This document shows positions 1-11,801 of a stretch of 64,000 nt of DNA, piece after piece (the stretch's first letter is position 1; the number at the start of each line of letters is the position of its first letter). This DNA is from Curvivirga sp965219885. Lineage in GTDB: Bacteria > Pseudomonadota > Alphaproteobacteria > UBA8366 > Aestuariispiraceae. The DNA is taken from NCBI RefSeq assembly GCF_965219885.1, contig NZ_CBDCOT010000007.1, positions 1-64,000 of the forward strand. The letters are read 5' to 3'. A program made the translations under genes and the position numbers. The notes beneath the pieces were generated by a model. The model was not told the origin of the DNA and searched no databases. It saw only the letters and a program-made list of their open reading frames with translations.

Positions 1-1415
<1,415 letters not shown>

Positions 1416-1628
1416 GGATCTGGTTATGAGATTTATCTCTCTGGATCTATTCAAGATACCAGTTAGCGTTTCAAACGATTTTGTTTGATTGGGACTAACA
1501 AAAAAGACCTTCAGCTATCTTTGACTGAAGGCAATCAAACTTAGTTCTAAGTTTGTTAACGTAGGTTTTGTCTGATACGTGACTGTATTGGTTACAGTCC
1601 GCGTATTCCTTCTTAAAAATACTCAAGC

Positions 1629-1705
<77 letters not shown>

Positions 1706-1768
1706 CTATCCTGGATAGTTAAGTTGGTGTGTTAGGTTGAGATATGGATCGTTTGAAACTCAAAGTCT

Positions 1769-1844
1769 GGGGGATTAGCTCAGCTGGGAGAGCGCCTGAT
1801 TTGCATTCAGGAGGTCAGCGGTTCGATCCCGCTATCCTCCACCA
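1769..1844 (+). tRNA. tRNA-Ala(UGC)
   Basis: A 76-nt cloverleaf with an encoded CCA end. The acceptor stem gggggat pairs with atcctcc, including one G-U pair. The anticodon TGC lies in the loop between the cctga and tcagg arms. It is the second spacer tRNA of the operon, 63 bases after tRNA-Ile. Confidence 0.97.
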
Positions 1845-2264
1845 CTTTGGAGTTTGAGTATAAGTTAAGGAAATACTGATCGGTATCTTCGGATACTGTA
1901 GGAAGTGTTAAACTTCTGTCTTGTTGTTTGAAAATTGTGAATAAGTTAATGAAGTCAAGTTGTTGTTTTGATGTTCATATTGGACATTAAAATAATATCT
2001 TCTTAATAAAGACACACACAAGTTTTTCTACTTGTATGTTAGGGGCTTTGATGGATGTGGACCTAATCGTTACATTGGTTCATTGAAGTTTAGGTTCTGA
2101 TTGAGCATATGAGTTTGATAACCGTATGTTGTGTTTGCGTTGAAAACGAGTTCTTATAAGTTTAGATGATTAATTGTCTAGACGGCCATATGGCTTGCCA
2201 GCCGTATGGTTTATCAACAGTTCAGTGTTGTATATTGAGATTAATGTCTCTGTATGTGACGATT
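1845..2264 (+). other. 16S-23S spacer, part after tRNA-Ala
   Basis: About 420 bases of AT-rich spacer with no gene visible. It contains a typical spacer segment near 1920-1950 ('ttgtttgaaaattgtgaa') and short T/A-rich repeats. The segment just before the 23S start (gattgag near 2261) is complementary to the 23S 3' end (cttcaatc near 5005), as expected for the processing stem that brackets the 23S precursor. Confidence 0.75.
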
Positions 2265-5015
<2,751 letters not shown>

Positions 5016-5171
5016 AATCGTCGCTTACAGTGACATTGATCTTTGAAGTATACATTCGCTGAACGAAATATAGATATCTGATGAAAATCAGAAACTCGTA
5101 TCAAGCAAATACAACTTATAATCTTATTAAGTGGCACTTAGTGTCCTTCATTAACTTACCTTGTCTATCGA

Positions 5172-5291
5172 TGGCTTGGTGGTTATGGCGGGGGAAGATC
5201 CACCCGATCCCATCCCGAACTCGGCAGTGAAAGCCCCCAGCGCCAATGGTACTTCGTCTTAAGACGCGGGAGAGTAGGTCGCTGCCAAGCC
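5172..5291 (+). rRNA. rrf: 5S ribosomal RNA
   Basis: About 119 bases with the 5S helix I formed by ggcttgg at the start and ccaagcc at the end. The conserved 'gatcccatcccgaactcgg' segment lies in the middle. An outer extension (ctatcgatggcttgg with ccaagccttccatag) forms the precursor processing stem. Confidence 0.96.
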
Positions 5292-5325
5292 TTCCATAGA
5301 CAAGATCACAATGATCAAATTACAT

Positions 5326-5355
5326 AAACCCATTCAGTTAACGCTGAATGGGTTT
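5326..5355 (+). terminator. Hairpin after 5S, possible terminator or processing stem
   Basis: A perfect 12-bp stem (aaacccattcag / ctgaatgggttt) with a 6-base loop. It lies 35 bases after 5S and is followed by only a weak T-rich stretch. It may terminate part of the rRNA transcripts or mark a processing point, because tRNA-fMet follows downstream. Confidence 0.6.
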
Positions 5356-5366
5356 AATCTTTAAAG

Positions 5367-5520
<154 letters not shown>

Positions 5521-5529
5521 ATATGTAAG

Positions 5530-5556
5530 AAGGTCGTCCTATAGGGCGGCCTTTTT
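5530..5556 (+). terminator. Rho-independent terminator of the rRNA operon
   Basis: A GC-rich hairpin (aaggtcgtcc / gggcggcctt, imperfect) with loop 'tata', followed by a T run. It begins 10 bases after tRNA-fMet and is the likely end of the rrn transcript. Confidence 0.8.
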
Positions 5557-5696
5557 ACATTTTAGATTACTGAGATTAGGATTTGAATTGACGAATAAAG
5601 TCAGGGCAAACGCAGGGATAAGGAGGGCGGTAGAACGCCGCTTCGCGATAGCGAATAGACCAAGTACAAGGAGCATTGACGAAGTCAAGCGCACTA

Positions 5697-5716
5697 AAAT
5701 CTGGCCCCCGCAACCA
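5697..5716 (+). repeat. tRNA-fMet 3' end, repeat copy 2
   Basis: A perfect 20-base copy of the end of tRNA-fMet including CCA (compare 5501-5520), with no tRNA body attached. It is followed by its own hairpin terminator. The 120 bases before it have no recognisable gene and look like eroded sequence, including a small ttcgc-gata-gcgaa hairpin near 5641. Confidence 0.85.
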
Positions 5717-5723
5717 ACGAAAT

Positions 5724-5753
5724 AAGCCTCAGCAGGAATGTGGAGGCTTTTTT
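5724..5753 (+). terminator. Terminator-like hairpin after repeat copy 2
   Basis: A 7-bp stem (aagcctc / gaggctt) with a 12-base loop and a run of six T. It sits just after the second tRNA fragment, as the native terminator sits after the tRNA. It may also serve the convergent gene ending at 5766. Confidence 0.7.
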
Positions 5754-5765
5754 ATCTTAATTCTT

Positions 5766-6647
5766 CTATATTATTGATGAAATCAGTAGCCTAGCGATAG
5801 ACATGCTATTATTGATAAAGTTAACTGCAGCGGCGAAGTTGTCACTGAAGATATTAAGAAATGTTGCTAGCATAATTAAAATAGAGATTGTCCTAGCGTG
5901 CTCAGCAAGCTTGGTTTGTTTTGCGTGTAAATTCTCATTATTAAGATGTTTTGCGTAAATGGTATAAGCAGCAGGTAGTATTTCATATTGTACACCATTA
6001 TCCATCTTTTGAACTAGTTTTTCAGACACATATGAATTTAAAAGTTTTTGAAAATATATCGCTGCTTCAGGCCGCTCTGGATGATAAAACCAGTCATCTT
6101 TATGGCTGAACATTTTTAAAATGCTACTTTTGTAAAAAAGTGAGCATACATCGTGTTTAGTAAATAATTTATCTGCTTCATATTTATCTGCTTCAATTAA
6201 CTGGCCGAGCACCTTGTAGTAATCATTCTCTATTAATTTTCGGCGGCCGTGTAATGAAATATGAAGCTCTCTTAAAAAATGAGTTAATCTTGGAAGGAAT
6301 AAAATAGTCGCGCGTAAAAATGCAATAGGAGTATCATATCTAAAACGCCAACTCTTATAGTAACGTACAATAGTTATTTTGTGTTCTAATGCTTCTTCAA
6401 AGTTGAGTGTTTGGTTCTCAGTTCTTTCATATGAGTTTAGATTTAGTATAGTGCCGCCAAGAACATCTTCCTGAAAATGACTAACAATAAAATTGTTATG
6501 TTCATCTTGTTTAATGATTATCTCATTGTAATTTCTGTCTTGGACTGATGGACCAGATAAAGGTATTGAAACAGGTGCAATTTTTTTTAAGCTCAAGAGA
6601 AAAGATTTCTCCTCTAGATATTTTCTTAATACACTGAAGATAAACAT
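5766..6647 (-). CDS. Orphan AT-rich protein with C-terminal membrane segment
   Basis: A 293-residue protein I do not recognise. By eye its base composition is clearly more AT-rich than flanking genes, and it uses many Asn, Lys, Ile and Tyr codons, a common sign of recently acquired DNA. The start at 6647 has a G-rich stretch (ggggggg) 7-13 bases upstream that could act as ribosome binding site. The N-terminal half is hydrophilic. Residues about 110-125 (IAFLRATILFLPRL) are moderately hydrophobic, and residues about 254-290 contain a strong hydrophobic stretch (ISILIMLATFLNIF) that suggests a membrane anchor. It lies between the second and third copies of the tRNA-fMet 3' end, so it is the probable cargo of an element that used that tRNA. 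There is no integrase next to it. Function is unknown. Confidence 0.7.
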   Translation of the reverse strand: MFIFSVLRKYLEEKSFLLSLKKIAPVSIPLSGPSVQDRNYNEIIIKQDEHNNFIVSHFQEDVLGGTILNLNSYERTENQTLNFEEALEHKITIVRYYKSWRFRYDTPIAFLRATILFLPRLTHFLRELHISLHGRRKLIENDYYKVLGQLIEADKYEADKLFTKHDVCSLFYKSSILKMFSHKDDWFYHPERPEAAIYFQKLLNSYVSEKLVQKMDNGVQYEILPAAYTIYAKHLNNENLHAKQTKLAEHARTISILIMLATFLNIFSDNFAAAVNFINNSMSIARLLISSII

Positions 6648-6907
6648 TAATTTCCCCCCCCTTTATTTGTATGGGCGAACATTATATTGATTCCGTCTCT
6701 TAGTAATATATTTGCTTAAAAATTAAGAATTAATTTCTTTGAATTTATTGTTAACGACGGATGCAGGCCCCCGCAACCAATATGAAACCTCGCAGCACTC
6801 CGCGGTTTTTTAAATGCCCTGCGCGCAGAGCGTCCTTCAATATACCGCTCACCAAATACCGCTTTAGCAGAAATGCGTAAGCAAGCTGTCAGGCGAAAAG
6901 AAACCAG
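6648..6907. other. Non-coding remnant zone next to tRNA repeat
   Basis: About 260 bases between the orphan gene and the photolyase gene. It holds the third tRNA-fMet 3' fragment, a weak hairpin with T run after it (aacc.cg / cg.ggtt, 6786-6810), and a short patch that looks less AT-rich than the orphan gene. I see no supported gene in it. Confidence 0.5.
6766..6784 (+). repeat. tRNA-fMet 3' end, repeat copy 3
   Basis: A 19-base exact copy of 5507-5525: ggcccccgcaacca plus the flanking aatatg. The match extends past the CCA end of the tRNA, so it derives from the chromosomal locus rather than from another fMet gene with a different flank. It is followed by a weak terminator-like hairpin. Confidence 0.85.
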
Positions 6908-8323
6908 CTATAAAGATAACAATTTAAAAGCTTCTAAAGCATTTATGCGAGATTGTTTTAGATCGACGATCGGTAAGGGATATGTTTTTCCCAGATTGAT
7001 GTGGGCTTCTTGCAAGATATGTTCTGGGGCTTCCCAAGGCGCGAAGAGGTATTTATCAGGCAATGCTGAAATTTCAGGTATAAAGCGGCGAATATAGTGC
7101 CCCTTGGGGTCAAATTTCTGACCTTGCGTTACAGGATTAAAGATCCGGAAGTAGGGGGCGGCATCAGCACCACATCCGGCAATCCATTGCCAACTTGCTG
7201 CATTATTCGCCATATCTGCATCAAATAAGGTATCCCAAAACCATCTTTCGCCATGTTTCCAATGGAGGCGCAAATTCTTAACAAGGAAAGAGCCTACAAT
7301 CATGCGAACACGATTATGCATATATCCCGTCTGCCAGAGCTCTCGCATGCCTGCATCGACCATGGGAATGCCAGTTTGACCTTTTTGCCAAGCTGTAAGC
7401 AATGTTAAATCACTATTCCATGGGAAAGTATCGAATTTGCTTTGCAGGTTCTGATATGTGATATCCGGATTGAAATATAACAGGCTATGAGAAAATTCCC
7501 GCCATCCTAACTCGCTACAGAAATGGTCCATATGATCCGTCATTTCACGGCCCATACAAGCGGACCAAATTTGATTGGGGGAGATTTCTCCAAAATGTAA
7601 GTAAGGCGAAAGGCGAGACACAGATTGTTGTGCTGGGAAGTTCCGACCTTCTTTATAATTTTCTATGCCATGCTCCAGGAAAGTCGTCAGGCATTTTTGG
7701 GCGCCAGCCTCGCCAATTTCCCAACTCTTGATGACCTCAGCGTCCCATGGGATTTGAGGTAACAGATCTAATTTTTTGATATTCGCATCCAGATTTGAGA
7801 TATCACAGAGATTTAACTTCTCTGGGAGATTGTATGGTAATCTGGGAGCTGGCGCATTGAGGCACCCTTTTCGATAAAAAGGTGTGAAAACTGTATATGG
7901 CGTTCCATCTTTTTTCTGAACTTGCCATGGTTCCCATAATAGGGATCCATTAAAACTTTTAACTTCAATCCCGATTGAGAATAATTGTTCTTTGATTTGG
8001 ATATCGCGTTTAATCCGCCAAGGCTCATAACATCGGTTCCAATAGATGGCTTCTATCTCATATTCCTGTGTAAGGTTTTGGAAAACCTCAATGGGGTTAC
8101 CGTTCGCAATAAATAATTTTCCGTTTAAGGAATTAGAAAGAGAAGATAGGGAATGAAAAAGCCATAGCTTACTTGCTGCACCCATTTGGTTTTCACCGGC
8201 ATTGAGATCGTCCAAGATATAAACGGGTAAAACATTTTGATGTTGGCTTGCATGATAAAGGGCTGGATTATCCTGAAGACGTAAATCTTGCCTGAACCAA
8301 TGAATTGCAATTTTTTTCTTCAT
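6908..8323 (-). CDS. phrB: Deoxyribodipyrimidine photolyase (class I CPD type)
   Basis: A 471-residue photolyase that splits UV-induced cyclobutane pyrimidine dimers using light and FADH-. The N-terminal antenna domain begins with the family signature IHWFRQDLRLQDNPAL (residues 6-21). The C-terminal FAD domain has GWREFSHSLLY, GIPMVDAGMRELWQTGYMHN, RMIVGSFLVK, HGERWFWDTLFDADMANN and GCGADAAPYFRIFNP, the conserved FAD- and DNA-contacting blocks, including the tryptophan-rich electron-transfer region. Length is normal for the family. It is cytoplasmic and probably co-transcribed with the DUF3429 gene 20 bases upstream. Photolyase next to DUF3429 suggests a light- or UV-response unit, but no regulator is visible nearby. 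Confidence 0.95.
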   Translation of the reverse strand: MKKKIAIHWFRQDLRLQDNPALYHASQHQNVLPVYILDDLNAGENQMGAASKLWLFHSLSSLSNSLNGKLFIANGNPIEVFQNLTQEYEIEAIYWNRCYEPWRIKRDIQIKEQLFSIGIEVKSFNGSLLWEPWQVQKKDGTPYTVFTPFYRKGCLNAPAPRLPYNLPEKLNLCDISNLDANIKKLDLLPQIPWDAEVIKSWEIGEAGAQKCLTTFLEHGIENYKEGRNFPAQQSVSRLSPYLHFGEISPNQIWSACMGREMTDHMDHFCSELGWREFSHSLLYFNPDITYQNLQSKFDTFPWNSDLTLLTAWQKGQTGIPMVDAGMRELWQTGYMHNRVRMIVGSFLVKNLRLHWKHGERWFWDTLFDADMANNAASWQWIAGCGADAAPYFRIFNPVTQGQKFDPKGHYIRRFIPEISALPDKYLFAPWEAPEHILQEAHINLGKTYPLPIVDLKQSRINALEAFKLLSL

Positions 8324-8343
8324 AGGTCGATCTTTCTAATTAT

Positions 8344-8793
8344 TTAAACCGATGTGATGAATAAAGAAGAGGTGAGCAAATTCGTGACAACAGCTAAGGT
8401 GACAATTGTGCGATGCAGGTAATAGCGTCGTGTAATTATGTTATTGAGTATTAAGAAGAAATCTATAACTAATAAAAGCATAAATAAGAATGCAGAGATG
8501 ATTAAAAATATCTTGAGCGTGCTTGTTAGAAGGGCAAACCAGAAGGTTAATGTGACTAAGTTACTCACGATCGCTAATGTTATGGGGCGATAGGCATCAT
8601 CTGATAAATGTTGTCCCCAATGGACACCAGCCATAAATGATCCGATGAGTAAAGTATATGTGGTTAAAATTTGCTCGGTCGAAAGAGGATTCCAAGAGAA
8701 ACTGCTCTCTAATACAATACTGTAAGTACATAAAATAAATGGAATTATACCTGCATACATTAATATGTAGCTAGATGTTTGAACATTTCTCAT
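8344..8793 (-). CDS. DUF3429 family membrane protein
   Basis: A 149-residue inner-membrane protein with four or five hydrophobic segments (about 11-30, 44-62, 71-92, 94-116, 127-147). The segment with GSFMAGVHWGQHL (residues about 51-63) resembles the conserved G-x-H-W core of DUF3429 proteins. It is the first gene of a probable two-gene unit with the photolyase gene, 20 bases apart on the same strand. Its function is not known. Assignment to the family rests on the GVHWG motif and topology. Confidence 0.75.
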   Translation of the reverse strand: MRNVQTSSYILMYAGIIPFILCTYSIVLESSFSWNPLSTEQILTTYTLLIGSFMAGVHWGQHLSDDAYRPITLAIVSNLVTLTFWFALLTSTLKIFLIISAFLFMLLLVIDFFLILNNIITRRYYLHRTIVTLAVVTNLLTSSLFITSV

Positions 8794-8874
8794 AAGGTTA
8801 ACTGATCCGATCGTATGTCTTTATTTTTATACGTTTTATAGTTAACGATCAGATCAGTTATATCTTTGGGGAAC

Positions 8875-9369
8875 CTAATTCTGGACAAGCAGTTTTGCAT
8901 TATCCTTTTCAAGTTCAATAGGGGAGCGCCAGTCAGGATAATCTATGCAGCTATGGGTAAAGACATTTTGGCGTTTCATCTTAGTGCAAATATTCTCGTT
9001 ATTCACTTGATTCCAAGACGTAGATGGATCAAAGAATCTGTATCCCTTGCGCCAATACACATTTAACAAATAGATGTCATGGCCACGTCGTATAATGGAT
9101 GCACTTGGGTCAAATGCGATTAACTCAATCGCTCTTTCTCTATTCACATCATAGTAGTTACGCCAGATGCGATAGGTGCTGCTGACTCTGGACCATTCTT
9201 TCGCCATCTCGGTCCGGGATTTATTTTTCTGCCAGAACTCAACTGCGGCATCGTAATCAAAAAATTGTTTTTTGATATCTTCAAGAGAAGCAGCGTGTGA
9301 CGCCCCGTTGTAGGATAAAATGCCGAAACCAATAGCAAAACAAATTGAAGCAAATCTAAATTGAATCAT
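8875..9369 (-). CDS. Small secreted protein, YHS-domain-like
   Basis: A 164-residue protein with an N-terminal signal peptide (hydrophobic residues 5-20, likely cleavage after SHA near residue 26). The mature part has two blocks reminiscent of YHS-type secreted proteins: YDAAVEFW near the start, and GHDIYLLNVYWRKGYRFFDPSTSWNQVNNE in two pieces around residues 95-125. Two cysteines near the C-terminus (ENICTKM and HSCIDYP) may form a disulfide. A good ribosome binding site (agggg) precedes the ATG. No metal-binding motif is certain. Function unknown. Confidence 0.6.
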   Translation of the reverse strand: MIQFRFASICFAIGFGILSYNGASHAASLEDIKKQFFDYDAAVEFWQKNKSRTEMAKEWSRVSSTYRIWRNYYDVNRERAIELIAFDPSASIIRRGHDIYLLNVYWRKGYRFFDPSTSWNQVNNENICTKMKRQNVFTHSCIDYPDWRSPIELEKDNAKLLVQN

Positions 9370-9518
9370 ATCCTTCCCCTATAAATTATGAGGATATTAT
9401 ATAAGCAGAATAAGATGCGTCAAATATAGGTTCAAAAAATTCCCGTAATTAATAACTTGTCGATTTTTATGGGATAAAATAGGTTTTGTAATTATTTGAA
9501 TGAAGTAAGGGGGGCAGG

Positions 9519-10277
9519 ATGACACTAGGTATTATTGGTGTTGGACATTTAGCAAGTTATTTAATTGCTGGAATTCGGAAATCAGGGGACCAGCGACGTA
9601 TCGTTTTATCACCGCGCAACAAAGATGTCGCAGCAAAATTAGCTGCAGAATTTAACTGCGAAATTATGACCGATAATCAATCGGTTGTGGATCAGGCCGA
9701 TATTGTATTATTGGCGACACGCCCTGCACAGTCCCTTCTAGCACTACAAGATGTTTCCTTTAGAGACGGTCAAATCATGTTATCTGCAGTTGCTGGTGTT
9801 AGTGTGAACGAATTGAAACTATATGCTGAACCAGCGGAAGTTGTCCGTTGTTTACCTTTGGCGCCGGCAGAGGTATGTGCAGGTGCTACCCCAATATTTC
9901 CTGATAATGAGGCTGTGCAAGAATTATTGGACCCTGTTGTGACTGTAATTCCTGTTGCAGATGAAGAGCAATTTGAGCTAGGCAGCGTATTCGGTTGTAT
10001 TGGTGGCTGGGTTTATACTTTATTTGGACAGTTACAAAATTGGTTAGAAAAACAAGGTATGCCAAATGAGCAAGCGCGTGCACTTGCGATTGAAACTTTT
10101 CATGGAGCCACGAGCCTTGCGAAAGACCAACCGGAGATGGATCTTTTGGAACAGGCTAAGCTCATTGCAACAGAGGGTACCTATACAAAATTCTTCCAAG
10201 ATGCATTCGAAGATAAAGGTGGCATGGCAGCATTAATTGAAAGCAGCGACGCTTTATCGAAAAAATTAAAATCTTAA
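9519..10277 (+). CDS. Pyrroline-5-carboxylate reductase family protein
   Basis: A 252-residue NAD(P)-binding reductase-like protein. The Rossmann fold opens with GIIGVGHLASYLIAGI (residues 4-19), followed by DIVLLATRP (residues about 61-69) and MLSAVAGVSVNEL. These are typical ProC features: the cofactor loop and the 'vsa.agi' segment. The C-terminal half has ALAIETFHGATSLA, corresponding to the helical dimer domain. The strongly conserved ProC segment SPGGTT near the C-terminus is replaced by ATEGTYTKFF, and the protein is some 15-20 residues shorter than usual. It may be a paralog acting on another imine or amino acid rather than the housekeeping proline enzyme. Ribosome binding site aagggggg lies upstream. 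It converges with a LysR gene. Confidence 0.8.
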   Translation: MTLGIIGVGHLASYLIAGIRKSGDQRRIVLSPRNKDVAAKLAAEFNCEIMTDNQSVVDQADIVLLATRPAQSLLALQDVSFRDGQIMLSAVAGVSVNELKLYAEPAEVVRCLPLAPAEVCAGATPIFPDNEAVQELLDPVVTVIPVADEEQFELGSVFGCIGGWVYTLFGQLQNWLEKQGMPNEQARALAIETFHGATSLAKDQPEMDLLEQAKLIATEGTYTKFFQDAFEDKGGMAALIESSDALSKKLKS

Positions 10278-10282
10278 AGAGT

Positions 10283-11182
10283 TTAATGTAGCGGTGCAAA
10301 TTCATGACGTCTGGTAGAGATTCTCTCCGCCAGATAATCTACAAATAAACGAATACGCGCTGTTTTTCGCATGTCTTTATGTAGAAGTAACCAAAGGGAT
10401 CTGTTATGCGGAGTTACCTTTTGGTAAGGCGCACGGACTAATTGAGGATGGCGATCCCCCAGACAACAGGCAATTTTGGTGAGGCCAAGACCTGCAGCAG
10501 CCAGGTTTATTTGAGGCACTAACTCTGAAACTCGATGTCGTAGAGTTGCTTTCGGGTAATAAGATTGGGAAATCCAATCTGCTACTAAATCACCTTCAGG
10601 TTCTTTCCAACCAATAAAATGCAGACCTTCTCCACCATTATCATTTATTTGTTCTGCATAATCGGAACTACAATATACGGCCGCATTTAAGTCGGTTAAC
10701 TTGCGTCCTGCAACGTCATCATGCACTTCTTGCGAGACACGCAAGCTAACATCAGCTTCACGTTTATTAAGATCAGAGATGTCATTTGTGAATTTTATAT
10801 CCAGATCTATTTTGGGGAATTTGTGTGAAAAACTCACAATATCTTCCATGATTGATGTTAGGGAAAGCGCATGGGGCATGCTTAAACGTACTGTACCTGA
10901 AGGAAGAGAATCTTGCCCTAAGATACGTCTGGAAGCTGCAAATATTTCTTCCTCAACTTTCTCTGCATAGGGGAGCAATTCTTCTCCCATCTGTGTCAGA
11001 AGGAGGCCGTTTTGTGTACGATCAAATAGACGCGCATCCAATTTTTCTTCAAGAATGGACAAGCGCCTAGAGATTGTTGTGTGATTTGCATTAATGCTGT
11101 TGGCACCTCCGCGCAAAGATTTGCTACGGGTGAGAGCAAGGAAATATTTTAAATCATCCCAATCAAACAAATACTTATCCAT
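10283..11182 (-). CDS. LysR family transcriptional regulator
   Basis: A LysR-type regulator of 299 residues from the preferred start (303 from the ATG at 11194). I favour the ATG at 11182 because a gag stretch lies 8-10 bases before it, while the upstream ATG has no such site. The winged helix-turn-helix covers residues about 5-62 (NSINANHTTISRRLSILEEKL). The effector domain follows (SGTVRLSMPHALS from about residue 97). It is divergent from the SRPBCC gene at 11330, which it may control. Two direct copies of a 13-base motif lie in the shared promoter. The ligand is unknown. Confidence 0.88.
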   Translation of the reverse strand: MDKYLFDWDDLKYFLALTRSKSLRGGANSINANHTTISRRLSILEEKLDARLFDRTQNGLLLTQMGEELLPYAEKVEEEIFAASRRILGQDSLPSGTVRLSMPHALSLTSIMEDIVSFSHKFPKIDLDIKFTNDISDLNKREADVSLRVSQEVHDDVAGRKLTDLNAAVYCSSDYAEQINDNGGEGLHFIGWKEPEGDLVADWISQSYYPKATLRHRVSELVPQINLAAAGLGLTKIACCLGDRHPQLVRAPYQKVTPHNRSLWLLLHKDMRKTARIRLFVDYLAERISTRRHEFAPLH

Positions 11183-11196
11183 TATATATCTCATAT

Positions 11197-11230
11197 ATGT
11201 TTCAAAAATGAACCGAAATGTTTCAAAAAT
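11197..11230. promoter_or_regulatory. Direct repeat in LysR/SRPBCC promoter
   Basis: The 13-base sequence atgtttcaaaaat occurs at 11197-11209 and 11218-11230, exactly 21 bases apart, two helical turns. It lies just upstream of the LysR start. Tandem same-face sites suit autoregulation or control of the divergent SRPBCC gene. Confidence 0.5.
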
Positions 11231-11329
11231 ACCATCTTACGGTCTAAAATATTCCATCTTATATCATGGTCAAGGTGAAAGTCTTTAGTGCTTTTACCAA
11301 GATAATGAATTGAAATAAGGATTTTCGAG

Positions 11330-11800
11330 ATGGTTGAAATTGTAGTACAGCGAATTATTCGTGCACCGATCGCAGAAGTTTGGGCAAGTTGGGATGATTA
11401 TGCCAATATTCACCTGTTTCATCCAGGTGTAAGATCTTCGTATTTACTAGGTGAGAAGCAGAAAACAGGTAAAGGGGCATTACGCCAATGTGATTTTACT
11501 GATGGTAAAACTTTCCTTAAAGAGCGCATTATTCATTATGAAGATCAAAGAAGAATCACGGTTGAGATTTATGATACCAACGCCCCAATCAAAAACCCTC
11601 AAGCGGATTTTGAATTCCAAGAGCTTGATAGTTTTAAAACCCGCGTTGTGATGACAATGCAGTTCACACCGAAGTTAGGTATAATCGGTAAACTTTTAAC
11701 ACCGATTATGAAGATGCAGTTTACTAAAGGTTTACAAGGGTTACTTGATGGCAATGCTTCTTATGTTGAAACAAAATTACTTAAGAAACATGCTGCATAA
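11330..11800 (+). CDS. SRPBCC (START/polyketide-cyclase-like) protein
   Basis: A 156-residue single-domain protein of the SRPBCC helix-grip fold. It starts with VEIVVQRIIRAPIAEVWASWDDYANIH, read in two parts, where the 'apiaeVWa...d' pattern is typical. It continues with RQCDFTDGKTFLKERI and the C-terminal long helix region (GLQGLLDGNASYVE). Such proteins bind hydrophobic ligands in a cavity, and no catalytic residues are evident. It has a ribosome binding site (aagga) and is divergent from a LysR gene, the usual layout for a regulator and its target. Confidence 0.8.
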   Translation: MVEIVVQRIIRAPIAEVWASWDDYANIHLFHPGVRSSYLLGEKQKTGKGALRQCDFTDGKTFLKERIIHYEDQRRITVEIYDTNAPIKNPQADFEFQELDSFKTRVVMTMQFTPKLGIIGKLLTPIMKMQFTKGLQGLLDGNASYVETKLLKKHAA

Positions 11801-11801
11801 C

